Below are positions 51,463 through 61,016 of a stretch of 64,000 nt of DNA, piece after piece. Source of the DNA: Amyelois transitella (lineage: Eukaryota > Arthropoda > Insecta > Lepidoptera > Pyralidae); contig NC_083536.1 of NCBI RefSeq assembly GCF_032362555.1, positions 682,001 through 746,000 of the forward strand, given 5' to 3'. Both the position numbers and the translations under genes were made by a program. Every line of letters begins with the position of its first letter. The stretch's first letter is position 1. The notes beneath the pieces were generated by a model that saw nothing but the letters and a program-made list of their open reading frames with translations, had not been told where the DNA came from and searched no databases.

Positions 51463-54400
51463 TGTAAGGTATTAAACATAAATACAGGATTTTATATTGT
51501 ACACTGGAGGTAGTATGAAATATATTCAGTTAGACTCCAACCCGCGTTTCATTACTTAGCACTGGCGACGAGGTTGCTTATTATTTCGAATTAAATAAAA
51601 ATCCTACGCGTATTTCGGGTTAAATCGATTTAATTATATCTCTGGTGTAATTTTTTTTTTAATTATAAAAAAAAAAATACCATGCCGATCGGTAAAATTG
51701 AACCTTTCGATCTAACATCTAAACAATGGCCGGCTTATGTAAGACGTGTTGATCAATTCATTCTGCTTAACGAAATCAAACCGGAATTAAAAGTGTCGAT
51801 GTTAATAACGGTAGTAGGCGAGGCGACATATAGCTTAATGTGTGATTTGTGTGCGCCGGCCAACCCGGAAGATAAGACCTATACAGAACTCGTGGAGCTG
51901 GTCAAAGTTCATCTCGAGCCGCAACGGTCAGAAATAGCCGAAAGACATATTTTTCGACAGAGGAGACAGCGAGTAGGGGAATCTCTGACCGAGTACCTTC
52001 AGGCGCTCAAACATCTCGCCGTCACCTGTAACTTCGGCAACCGACTCGAGGAGGACCTCAGAGACCAGTTCGTGTCGGGTCTAGCGAGCGAGCTACTGAG
52101 ATCTCGGATTTTTGCCGAGAGAACGATAGATTATAAGAAAGCGGTGGAGCTAGCTCTGGCTCTGGAAGCGGCAGACCGGCACGCCGAGACGAGCGGCGTG
52201 GGCGGACAGCACGCGGCCGGGAGCACGGGCGGAGGAGCGGCCGGCGAGGGGCTGCACGCGGTGCGAGCCCGGCGCGGCGCCGGCGCGGCCGCGGCCGGGC
52301 CGGGCGCGCGGGCCGGCGGCGCCCGCTGCTGGCGGTGCGGCAAGAGTCATTCGGCGGACAGATGCCGCTACGCTAATTACAATTGTGATAACTGCAATAA
52401 GCGGGGCCATTTACGTGTGATGTGCGGTAAAGTCGGTGATCGTGTAGCGGTTAATAGTGAGTCGCGGCAAAATTATGTGCACGAGTGTTCGGAAGAGGAT
52501 GATTTCTTCAATTTGGTGGTATCGTCGTATCGAGGTAACGATCCTTATTTTGTTAAAATCCGAGTGAATTCTGAGATTTTGCAGTTCGAAATAGACACGG
52601 GTAGTCGTATATCGGCAATAAATAATAGTGATTACGAGTTATTGTTTAGAAACAGTAAAATGCATTCTGATAATTTGATATTACGAAGCTATTCTGGCTC
52701 AAAAATTGAACCTCTCGGATACATCCTGGTTGACATTAAATTCAAAGACGTCACGGCAAACAATGTCCGTTTGTATGTGATTGAAAAGGGTGGGCCGCCC
52801 CTACTCGGTCGTGATTGGTTAAAGGCATTAAAAATCACACAAATTACCGTGAATAAATTAATTGAAGAGGACCAATTAGTGAGCCAGTTATGTAGAGAAT
52901 TTCCTGAAGTTTTTTCTGTTAAATTAGGTACATGTAAAAAAACATTACGACTACAGCTCACAGACTACGCCGGTGTGTACTACCGAGCGCGGCCCGTGCC
53001 GCTAGCGCTGCGCGAGCGCATCGAGCGCGAACTCGAACGTTTACAACGCGACGGCTCCATATACAGAGTGGAACACTCGGACTTCGGGACTCCTATTGTA
53101 CCCGTGGTCAAAAGTAACGGTGAAATTAGGATATGCGGGGACTATAAAATAACGATCAACCCCAAGCTGAAACGCGATCATTACCCACTCCCGCGCATAG
53201 AGGAGTTGTTGGCCAATTTGAGTAATGGGGATGAATTTACAAAAATTGACTTACGACATGCGTACGAACAAGTTTTATTAGATCCCGCATCACAAAAATT
53301 TACGACGATCACAACACACGTCGGAACGTTCGCATACCGCAGGACACCGTATGGCTTGTCGTGTGTACCGGAACAGTTTCAAAAACTAATGGAGGAGACG
53401 TTACGCGGTATTCCAGGCACGGTCGTATTTTTGGACGACGTTTGTATCACCGGGGTAGACAGAGCCTCACACATGCGTAATCTGCGAGCTGTACTCGACC
53501 GACTCCGTCAAATGGGTCTCACTATAAAATTGGAGAAATGTAGTTTTTTACAGAAAAGTGTGAAGTATCTGGGCTTTATTATTGATAAGAATGGGCTTCG
53601 CCCCGACCCGGAGAAACTAGACGCGATTGCTAAAATACCTGTACCCACGGATGTCACTCAGTTGAAAAGTTTTCTCGGGTTACTTAATTACTACGGTAAA
53701 TTTATACCAAACCTAAGTTCAATACTGAACCCATTACATAATCTTTTAAAAAAAGACAATCAGTGGGATTGGAACCCAAGTTGCGCTATAGCTTTTGATA
53801 ATGCAAAGAAATCTTTGCTGAGCGACAAAGTGTTGGCCCATTATGAGGAGGGGCGGCCGCTCGTGTTGTCGGTGGACAGTAGCGCGTACGGCATAGGCGC
53901 CGTCCTGGCGCACCGCTACCCGGACGGCAGCGAGCGTCCCGTCAGCTGTGCCTCGCGCACACTAAACCAAGCTGAACGCAACTACAGTCAACTTGATAAA
54001 GAAGCGTTAGCTATTTACTATGGCATTTTGAAACATCATCAGTTTTTATATGGAAGGCATTTCACACTGCGGTCTGATCATAAGCCTCTCACGTACATTT
54101 TTGGTGAAAAAAGAGGTATCCCTCAGACCGCGGCTAGTCGACTACAGCGCTGGGCGGCGCGGCTAGCAGGTTATGATTTTAAAATAGAATTTGTTAGATC
54201 AGCGGATAATGGTCCGGCTGATACATTATCACGGTTGCCACTGTCACATGAGCGAGCGTTTGTTCCTCATATTGATTATTTACATTTTGTTGAAGAGACG
54301 TTGCCTATTGATTTTATAGATGTCGCTAAAGAGACTCAAAAAGACACTGTGCTTTGTAAAGTGTTAGGTTACTTGATGTTTGGTTGGCCGTCATCGCCTA

Positions 54401-55883
54401 CTTGTGACGAAGAGAAAGTATTCTTTGCTAGAAAGCAAGACTTGTTTGCGGACCGCGGTTGTATTATTTATAAATATAGGGTAGTAATTCCATTTAAGTT
54501 ACGATCTCAAGTTTTAAAAGAAGTTCATAGTGGTCATCTAGGTATGAATAAAATGAAGAATATCGCTAGGAATTATGTTTATTGGCCAAACATTGACAAA
54601 GATATAGAAGAAATGTGTCGCGCTTGCGAGGCGTGCCGGTCCGTACACGACGCGCCGGCGCGAGCGCCGCTCCACCCGTGGGAGTACCCGCTGCACCCTT
54701 GGCAAAGACTACATGTAGACTTTTTCGATTGCGCTGGTAAAAGGTTTTTGATTTTGGTTGACGCACATTCAAAGTGGATAGAGACCATTGCTATGGCGGG
54801 TACTTCGGCGAGTGCGACGATAACGGTTTTAAGATCTATTTTCGCTAGATTTGGCATACCATCACAATTAGTATCCGATAACGGCCCGCCATTTTTTTCT
54901 ACCGAATTTAAGCAATATTGTGATACAAATAAAATAAGACATTCTACATCTGCACCATACAGGCCCCAGGGTAACGGCGAGGCAGAGAATGCTGTCAAAA
55001 CGGTAAAAAAGGTTTTAAAACGTGCATTGTTCGAAAAAGAAGACATGTTTGCTGCCCTTTATAAATTTTTATTTCAATATCGCAATTGCGAACACGCGAC
55101 GACCGGTGTCTCGCCCGCGGTGGCGCTGCTCGGGCGCCGGCTGCGGGGCCGGCTGGACGCGCTGCGGCCCGACGGCGCGGCCGTGGTGCGCGACGCGCAG
55201 GACAAACAGGCGGCCGCCGCGCCCGGCCGGCGTGCACGTTTCTCGCTGGGTGATGATGTACTCGCACGAGACTATTCCAAAACGGGGCATAAATGGACTA
55301 AAGGGCGCATCTCTGAAGTTACCGGGCCTGTCTCTTGCAAAGTAAAAGTTGGGGAATCCACCGAATGGCGTAGACACCACAATCAAATCGTTCCGCTTAC
55401 TACGAAAAATCGATACTCTCTCTCTCGTGCCAGTACGTCAAAGGATGAGACCCAGGGGTCTGATGGTAAGGATGTGCAGCCCGAGTTTGTGTCGGGGGGG
55501 AACGGTATGTGTGAGGGCCCGGTCGGGGTCGAACCGGAGGTTTTAATAAATTCCGAAGATGAATTCGAAGACGCGGTAGAAGCTACGGGAGTGCGATCCG
55601 AGTCGAGGCCCTCCCTATTGCCGGTTGTCTCAGATCGAGCCATGAGAGCTTACAGAAGGGCGATGAATAAAGATGTTAACAACAAATAACGTGAACTTTA
55701 ATAACTGAACAATATTCTTATTTAAACTTTCATGTTCTTGTATTTACTTTAATAAATAGATATTATAGTTTTGGTGGTGGGATGTGTAAGGTATTAAACA
55801 TAAATACAGGATTTTATATTGTACACTGGAGGTAGTATGAAATATATTCAGTTAGACTCCAACCCGCGTTTCATTACTTAGCA
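51463..55883 (+). mobile_element. Intact Gypsy retrotransposon, identical 99-bp LTRs, TSD CTTTG
   Basis: Left LTR 51463-51561 and right LTR 55785-55883 are identical by eye and run TGTAAGG to TTAGCA. The 5-bp duplication CTTTG is at 51458-51462 and 55884-55888. The primer-binding site TGGCGACGAGG follows one base after the left LTR. A purine-rich GGTGGTGGGATG precedes the right LTR. There is one 1335-codon Gag-Pol ORF. Identical LTRs and an open ORF suggest recent insertion; 99 bp is very short for LTRs. Confidence 0.95.
51682..55689 (+). CDS. Gypsy Gag-Pol polyprotein, intact
   Basis: 1335 residues in one frame. Gag (about 1-250) ends with knuckles CWRCGKSHSADRC (one residue shorter than usual) and CDNCNKRGHLRVMC, near 216-250. 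Before them is an Ala/Gly/Arg-rich, very GC-rich stretch (52180-52340). Protease: EIDTGSRISAI near 303, LLGRDWL. RT: KIDLRHAYEQ and VFLDDVCITG near 583. RNase H: SVDSSAYGIGAV, LDKEALAIYYG, RSDHKPLTY. Integrase: HSGHLG...CRACEAC zinc site, HVDFFDCAG near 1011, VSDNGPPFF near 1066 and GNGEAENAVK near 1102; the second and third catalytic residues are 35 apart. All catalytic residues are in place, and no env-like ORF is seen. Close relative of the partial element at 1-1986. Confidence 0.95.
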   Translation: MPIGKIEPFDLTSKQWPAYVRRVDQFILLNEIKPELKVSMLITVVGEATYSLMCDLCAPANPEDKTYTELVELVKVHLEPQRSEIAERHIFRQRRQRVGESLTEYLQALKHLAVTCNFGNRLEEDLRDQFVSGLASELLRSRIFAERTIDYKKAVELALALEAADRHAETSGVGGQHAAGSTGGGAAGEGLHAVRARRGAGAAAAGPGARAGGARCWRCGKSHSADRCRYANYNCDNCNKRGHLRVMCGKVGDRVAVNSESRQNYVHECSEEDDFFNLVVSSYRGNDPYFVKIRVNSEILQFEIDTGSRISAINNSDYELLFRNSKMHSDNLILRSYSGSKIEPLGYILVDIKFKDVTANNVRLYVIEKGGPPLLGRDWLKALKITQITVNKLIEEDQLVSQLCREFPEVFSVKLGTCKKTLRLQLTDYAGVYYRARPVPLALRERIERELERLQRDGSIYRVEHSDFGTPIVPVVKSNGEIRICGDYKITINPKLKRDHYPLPRIEELLANLSNGDEFTKIDLRHAYEQVLLDPASQKFTTITTHVGTFAYRRTPYGLSCVPEQFQKLMEETLRGIPGTVVFLDDVCITGVDRASHMRNLRAVLDRLRQMGLTIKLEKCSFLQKSVKYLGFIIDKNGLRPDPEKLDAIAKIPVPTDVTQLKSFLGLLNYYGKFIPNLSSILNPLHNLLKKDNQWDWNPSCAIAFDNAKKSLLSDKVLAHYEEGRPLVLSVDSSAYGIGAVLAHRYPDGSERPVSCASRTLNQAERNYSQLDKEALAIYYGILKHHQFLYGRHFTLRSDHKPLTYIFGEKRGIPQTAASRLQRWAARLAGYDFKIEFVRSADNGPADTLSRLPLSHERAFVPHIDYLHFVEETLPIDFIDVAKETQKDTVLCKVLGYLMFGWPSSPTCDEEKVFFARKQDLFADRGCIIYKYRVVIPFKLRSQVLKEVHSGHLGMNKMKNIARNYVYWPNIDKDIEEMCRACEACRSVHDAPARAPLHPWEYPLHPWQRLHVDFFDCAGKRFLILVDAHSKWIETIAMAGTSASATITVLRSIFARFGIPSQLVSDNGPPFFSTEFKQYCDTNKIRHSTSAPYRPQGNGEAENAVKTVKKVLKRALFEKEDMFAALYKFLFQYRNCEHATTGVSPAVALLGRRLRGRLDALRPDGAAVVRDAQDKQAAAAPGRRARFSLGDDVLARDYSKTGHKWTKGRISEVTGPVSCKVKVGESTEWRRHHNQIVPLTTKNRYSLSRASTSKDETQGSDGKDVQPEFVSGGNGMCEGPVGVEPEVLINSEDEFEDAVEATGVRSESRPSLLPVVSDRAMRAYRRAMNKDVNNK

Positions 55884-55888
55884 CTTTG

Positions 55889-56056
55889 TTTATCCCTGTT
55901 TCTGATCCTCGTGTTGGGGGTAGCCCATCCTCCCTCTGGCGGTATTATTTCAACGGGGGAATCTGATGGGGAGGGATCGCTGGGCAGTTCGGTGGGCGAT
56001 GTATTATTATCGCAATAAGTCTTTTTAAAGGTCACCGACCTGGGTGTTCGGAACAT
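55889..56056 (-). pseudogene. LINE X ORF1, N-terminal part
   Basis: ATG 56056 begins MFRTPRSVTFKKTYCDNN, Ser/Pro-rich, through PPEGGWATPNTRIRNRDKQ to the Gypsy insertion. The reading frame matches the remainder at 51457 after removal of the insertion. Only the insertion breaks the gene. Confidence 0.85.
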
Positions 56057-56545
56057 TGTCGTATTGTAAAAGTAAATTTGTAAAAGTTGTAAATAAGTAA
56101 AGAGTAAAAAGAAAGGGTAAAATTGAGAAGGTCAGGGGTTAAAACATTAAAATATAATTTACAGTAAAATGTAAACTAAAAGTGGGTGGCTACTTAAATA
56201 ATAAGGCAAAAACGCCAGTCAGAACTTTCAAACCTAAGGCTAATTTTAACGTGACGCCTAAACAGCGTTGTCTTTGGTTTTGTTAGGGATTTGGCCCTCC
56301 CAGAAAGTTGAACTGATCTTCTCCGTCGTGGCAATTTCCAGTAGAATCACGAGTAAATCCACCAAAATCTTCACGATCACAGTTCAGCAAAATGAGATAA
56401 TGAAGTCCAGGTATGAGCACTGCATCCCAAACACTTAGGCACACTTATGTTTTATTTTTACCGATTTTTAAAATTTTTTTTGCACTAAATTTTTCGCGGA
56501 GCGCCCTGGAACACGTCCGCACTCTACGCGTGCTCGAAGCAGACT
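56057..56545 (-). other. LINE X 5' UTR
   Basis: About 490 bp between the telomere junction (56545) and the ORF1 ATG. The sequence at the very end, AGTCTGCTTCGAGC on the minus strand, shares only the first bases AGT with Z and V. Confidence 0.65.
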
Positions 56546-56552
56546 GGTTAGG
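56546..56552 (+). repeat. Single telomere repeat GGTTAGG
   Basis: One-and-a-half units between the poly(A) of LINE Y (poly(T) 56553-56572) and the 5' end of LINE X. Confidence 0.85.
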
Positions 56553-57563
56553 TTTTTTTTTTTTTTTTTTTTAAGAAATAATAACACTACGGCGCGTGGC
56601 CTGTACTTTTTTTTGTTTAATTGATTTTTGTCAGTTTAATGTTTTTGGTTTTACATCTGCTGTCCGGTGATAGTGACAGTTTCGTCGACAATATTTTAGA
56701 CTATTCTTACCTAAGGTTTTTTTTTTTTTTTTAATATTAAAACCTTACACTAATTTACATGCTTGATTTATTTATTTATGAGCGGAACCTCAGGATGTGG
56801 CAGACCAGGACCCCCTGACAGCACCCGTTCACGAGTTGACGCATGGGTCAGCCATCGCGAGACTCAACCATATTTGAGGGAATCCCACGACCCGGCCCAC
56901 GTCGCCGCCGCCAGGTTGACCACTTTAGTGAGCATGACGTACCTCATACTGATGCTCCGCTCAACGTCTTATTAATTAGAACTAAAGCTAAAAAAAAAAA
57001 ATTTTTTTTTTTTTTTTTTGGCATTTTATTCTTTTTGTCTTGCCATATCATTGCCGCCGGCCCCGCCGGTGGCTGCTGTCTGTATTTTGTTTTGAGGGGG
57101 ATGTTTTAGGCTTCCTCCAGCCCCGCTTCGAAAGCGAGTATACTATCCCTCGTTACGTCGTCACGGTTCCAGATCGCCATTTTGAGGTTGTAGTCCCTGA
57201 TGGAAGCGTCGGTTGCTCTCTCTGCACGTTGGATAAAACGAGCTACTGCGTCGTTCTTTGTGTTATCCACGTAGTACACACAGGTCTTCGTGTGTCTGGA
57301 GATCGCAACCACCGCGTGCGGGACGCTCATAAGCAGATTGGATTTTTTTGATGTTGTACGTACAATCACCACTGTCTCGAACGTTCGACCTTGTGCTTCA
57401 TGTATAGTAAGGGTGCAAGAGCCCGAGTTGGTTCCGTATCCCTGGCCAATTAGGAGTTCCTTCTCAGCCTGGGTGTGGGTAAGATACAATGTATCATTCA
57501 ACTTCGGGATAACAGCCCCTCCATACTCCTTCAGCTTCAGGGAGCGCGTGAGATTTTTGGCCG
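56553..57563 (-). mobile_element. Helicase-LINE 'Y', 3' fragment
   Basis: A second copy of the Z-type LINE: poly(A), 3' UTR and the last ~150 codons of ORF2. It ends abruptly at about 57563, joined through about five filler bases to a plus-strand SART fragment. It matches 39450-40510 closely with homopolymer differences. Confidence 0.88.
57106..57563 (-). pseudogene. Helicase C-terminal fragment of LINE Y ORF2
   Basis: The frame encodes AKNLTRSLKLKEYGG...LTHTQAEKELLIG, HEAQGRTFETVVIV and VAISRHTKTCVYYVD, ending EAGLEEA. The Lys codon in SLKLKEYGG is a TAG in LINE Z. The upstream residues of the longer frame (MPASSSTTRG...) come from the antisense of the SART fragment and are not helicase. 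The helicase motifs V and VI are conserved, while motifs I to IV are lost by truncation. Confidence 0.85.
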
Positions 57564-57568
57564 GTTTG

Positions 57569-59399
57569 GTTCCGGGTCGTGCCCTCGTCCTCGCTCTGGA
57601 CGTTCTGGGGAAACGGCTGAGGGGGCTGTTCACAGCCTGTTTCGAGCGGGGAAGGTTTCCCGCGGCGTGGAAAGTGGGCCGACTAGTCCTACTGCAGAAG
57701 GAGGGACGTCCGGCGGATTCTCCGACCGGGTTCCGTCCCCTCGTCGTGCTCGATGAGGCCGGCAAATTGCTGGAAAGGGTCGTTGCTAACCGCCTCGTCG
57801 AGCACCTGGAGAGAGTCGGGCCGGACCTGGCGGATCGCCAATACGGGTTCCGCCGGAGGCGGTCGACGATTCACGCCGTGCTGAGGGTGAAGTCCTTGGC
57901 GCAGGATGTCGTTGCCCAGGGTGAGGTGGTCGTGGCGGTGTCTTTGGACATCGCCAACGCCTTTAACTCCCTCCCCTGGTCTTGCATTGTGGAGGCACTC
58001 CGATACCATGGGGTGCCGACCTACCTGCGTCAGGTCATCCAGGACTACCTCTCAGAGAGATGGATAATCTTCCCTGACCGAAACGGTTGGACGAAGAGTT
58101 CAATGACGCGCGGTGTTCCACAGGGTTCTGTCTTAGGACCGCTCCTGTGGAACATCGGTTACGATTGGGTGCTGCGGACGGTCACTCTGCCCTGGGTGGA
58201 GGTCGTCTGCTACGCGGACGACACACTCGTGACCGCCCGTGGCGCCACATATAGGGAGGCGTCATTGCTCGCCACTGCGGGAGTCGCTGAAGTGGTGCGC
58301 CGGATCCGTCGACTGGGTCTGGAGGTGGCTCTCCACAAATCCGAGGCGCTGTGCTTCCATGGCCCTCGGAGGAAGCCGCCTGCAGACGCCAGTCTGACGG
58401 TTGGAGGTGTTTAAATTGCCATCAAGCAATCGATGCGCTACCTGGGCATCGTTCTTGATGGCAGATGGAACTTCGGCGCCCACTTCGCGGAATTAGCGCC
58501 GCGCGTGACGACGGCGGCCGGAGCGCTGACTCGGCTCATGCCGAATCTGGGAGGTCCAGAAGCGTCCTGCAGACGCTTGTACATGGGGGTCGTGCGATCG
58601 ATAGCCCTTTACGGGGCCCCCGTATGGGCGGATGCGCTCTCTCGCCAAAACCTCGCCTCCCTGCGGAGGCCACAAAGGTTGATAGCGACGAGAGCCGCAA
58701 GGGGATATCGCACGATCTCCTTTGTCTGTGCTGGCCGGTTCCATTCCCTGGGACCTAGAGGCGAAAACCCTCGCGTCGCTGTTCTTCTGGCGCGAGGAGG
58801 CCGTGGCCCAGGGTCACCGGTTGGCACCGAGGGAGATCGCAGGAGGCCGCAATGAGCTGTGTCAGCGCTCCATCGAAGAGTGGTCCCAAAGGCTGGAGCA
58901 GCCGACTGCTGGGAGTAGAACCGTCGAGGCGGTCCGTCCGGTGTTGGGACAGTGGTTGGCGAGGCAGCACGGTAGCCTGACTTACCGTCTGACCCAGATG
59001 CTCTCCGGACATGGTTGTTTCGGAGGGTATCTGTGTCTGATCGGTCGGGAGCCGTCTGCTATCTGCCACCACTGTGACGGATGTGCTGACGAGGACGCCC
59101 AGCACACCTTGGAGGTTTGCCCAGCCTGGGACCAAGGCTTCGCGCGGTCGTGGGGGACGACCTTTCTCTGCCGGCTGTCGTGAGACAGATGGTCGACAGC
59201 GAGAGGTCGTGGACAGCAGTGCAGACCTTTGCGGAGAGCGTCATGCTCCGCAAAGAGGCGGCGGAAAGGGTGAGAGAGGACACGTCCGACCTCCCCATAC
59301 GCCGAAACGGCCCTGGGTTGAAGGCGCGCTTGTGCCAGGCGTGCCCTCCCCTAGCGGGTAGAAGTGAAGGCCGACGGGTCACCCCGCTGGCCGCTCCGT
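57569..59399 (+). pseudogene. SART-like LINE ORF2 fragment (RT to C-terminus)
   Basis: Starts inside the RT (VPGRALVLALDVLGKRLRGLF) and closely matches 25745-27071 plus 32948-33467 of LINE S. The motifs SLDIANAFNSLPW, GVPQGSVLGPLLWNI and CYADDTLVT are intact. A TAA at 58412-58414 replaces the CAA of LINE S; an 8-bp deletion near 58724 shifts the frame; another change near 59137 (CCAAGG...) disrupts the end after CHHCDGCADEDAQHTLEVC. The segment at 58870-58900 shows the undisturbed target of the Gypsy insertion in LINE S. The endonuclease is absent. Confidence 0.88.
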
Positions 59400-60370
59400 G
59401 GAGAGGACGCTGAAGCGTCCCTAGAGAAGGTCATGTCGGCTCTGAGCTCCGGGTCGACAGGTGAGGAGACTGAGCGCCTGCGTGAAATCTGCGAGCGCAT
59501 GGAAAATAAGATCTCCTCACTTGAGAAGGAAATGGCGGAGCTCAGAGCCGCCGTAGAAAGGGAGCGTCGGACGGAATTCCGGCAGGAGGAGACTGAGGTG
59601 CTGCAGCGCCTCATTCTCACCACAATGGGTCCTGTGCTGGACGCCCGTTTTGAGGGCCTCCAGGACCGTCTCCTGCCGGAGAAACGTATGCGGCCCGCAC
59701 TGGCGGCCGATAAACGCCGTACGCCGGCAAACCAGACGACGGATGAGAGGTTGGCTGCCTCGGTGGCCGACATGATCTCGGAGTCAGACGCCGATGTGGA
59801 GGAGGTGCCGGTGCCGGCTCCGGCAAGCCGTACCGCCGTATGGCGCCCCCCCTACCGACCCCTGAACCTAAGCCCAGAAAGGGCAAAGGCAAACGGGGTA
59901 GGAAGGGAAAGGGCAAGAAAGGGAATACTGCCCCTACGGCGCCTGAGCCGGTACCGTTGGCGACTCCACCACTGTCGTCACCGAGGTCGGCCAACTCGCC
60001 ATCTTACGCAGCCGTAACGGCTGCGCCGGCGTCACGGCCACCCGCTCTGCCTCCGGCTCCTGGGCCAAGTGAAGGGCCCTGGAAAAAGGTGCCGGAGAAG
60101 GGTGCCAGGAGGAAGTCTGCCGCTGCCGCTGCCCCACCTCGGGGTAACCAGGCTGCGGCCAAAATAGAGAAGGGTCCACAACCGCCCAAACTCCGCCCTC
60201 CGCGGTCGGCTGCGGTTGTGATCAAGCTGCAGCCGGACGCGGAAAAGCGTGGAGCGAACTATGGTCAGATCATGGATCTGGCCATGGGTAAAGTGGACCT
60301 CGGCGCCCTAGGTATACCCGGGGTCAAATTTAAAAAGGCGGCAACCGGTGCCCGCATTTTAGAAATCGCG
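59400..60370 (+). pseudogene. SART-like LINE ORF1 fragment (middle part)
   Basis: Joined directly to the ORF2 end at 59399/59400. The frame gives EDAEASLEKVMSALSSGSTG, a coiled coil (RLREICERMENKISSLEKEMAEL...ERRTEFRQEETEVLQRL), LAASVADMISESDADVEEV; then after a shift near 59850 a Pro/Lys-rich stretch (PPLPTPEPKPRKGKGKRGRK), SYAAVTAAPAS and VVIKLQPDAEKRGANYGQIMDLAMGKVDLGALGIPG, ending at EIA at 60370. This is the ORF1 middle deleted from LINE S. Zinc knuckles are cut off by the head-to-head junction. Confidence 0.82.
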
Positions 60371-60797
60371 TTTTTATTGAGGTTTTCTTCCTCGCGGCGC
60401 TGGCCATGACAGCACAGCACCCTCGGCCCCATCAGTTGGGGTAACGAGTTGCCCGACGCCGGCCGAAACCGGAACGCCGCGCGAAGAGTTGTGCCACATC
60501 CACTCTCGTCTGAAAGCAGACAAGAGGGAGCGGCGCCCGACACGCGAGGGTCTAAAAAATTGACCTCGCCCACCAATACACACGCGAAGGCCCCACAGGG
60601 GACCTCGCTTTTGCGGGACATTGGCCAACAACAAACAAGACCCCGTCAATCGGGGAGTTATTTGCTGTCGCCCGGGGTGCACCGTCCCGTGTCCCTTGTC
60701 AGCCCACCGCTGTCACCGGATTCATTGGAATCAAGCAACAGAAGCAAGACCTTCAAGAGACAGGGCACTCGAGGAGGTTTCCCGCACTTAGCACCCC
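60371..60797 (-). other. SART-like LINE 5' UTR and ORF1 start, inverted
   Basis: On the minus strand the LINE leader starts at 60797 after telomere repeats. 60588-60797 matches 22898-23107; then it differs. At the inner end an ATG (about 60407) opens MASAARKKTS, perhaps an ORF1 start, which abuts the plus-strand ORF1 fragment head to head at 60370/60371. Confidence 0.6.
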
Positions 60798-60816
60798 AAC
60801 CTAACCTAACCTAACC
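60798..60816 (-). repeat. Telomere repeats, opposite polarity
   Basis: AACC(TAACC)3 on the plus strand, so TTAGG is on the minus strand. This is the reverse of every other telomere tract in the window. Confidence 0.95.
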
Positions 60817-61015
60817 TTTTTTTTTTTTTTTTTTTAACGTGTGGAAAGACCTTCGTCTACCCGGCCGGCTACGGGAAGTCAAACGGGTTATGTGGGGCTT
60901 GAACCCACTAAAACCACACGGTGCCATCGCCTACCGCTTCGTTGCCAGGAGTGTGAGCTGCCCTCGCTCATATTCCTGACGCGGCGGCCGCTTCCACGGC
61001 GTATTACGCGTCATC
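60817..61015 (-). mobile_element. SART-like LINE 3' UTR and poly(A), inverted copy
   Basis: Inverted copy of 22680-22878. The poly(A) is 19 long here against 27 in the left arm. Confidence 0.85.
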
Positions 61016-61016
61016 T

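Larger units (their letters stand above)
48918..56545 (-). mobile_element. R1-group LINE 'X', split by an intact Gypsy element
   Basis: The 5' end at 56545 (minus AGTCTGCTTC) follows CCTAACC, and the poly(A) end at 48918-48935 touches telomere repeats. ORF1 lies at 56056-55889 plus 51457-50329. Of ORF2 only a C-terminal Cys/His end (49340-49080) is left; most is deleted or replaced by AT-rich DNA. Confidence 0.82.

Noticed and set aside
57290-58414. A 374-codon plus-strand ORF joining an N-terminal unknown part to RT
   Set aside because: The first half is antisense to the helicase fragment of LINE Y; the RT half is the SART fragment. The open frame across the breakpoint is accidental.
22879-60816. 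The TTAGG tracts as a working telomere
   Set aside because: Each tract has only one to four units, enclosed between LINEs; they are integration sites or relics.
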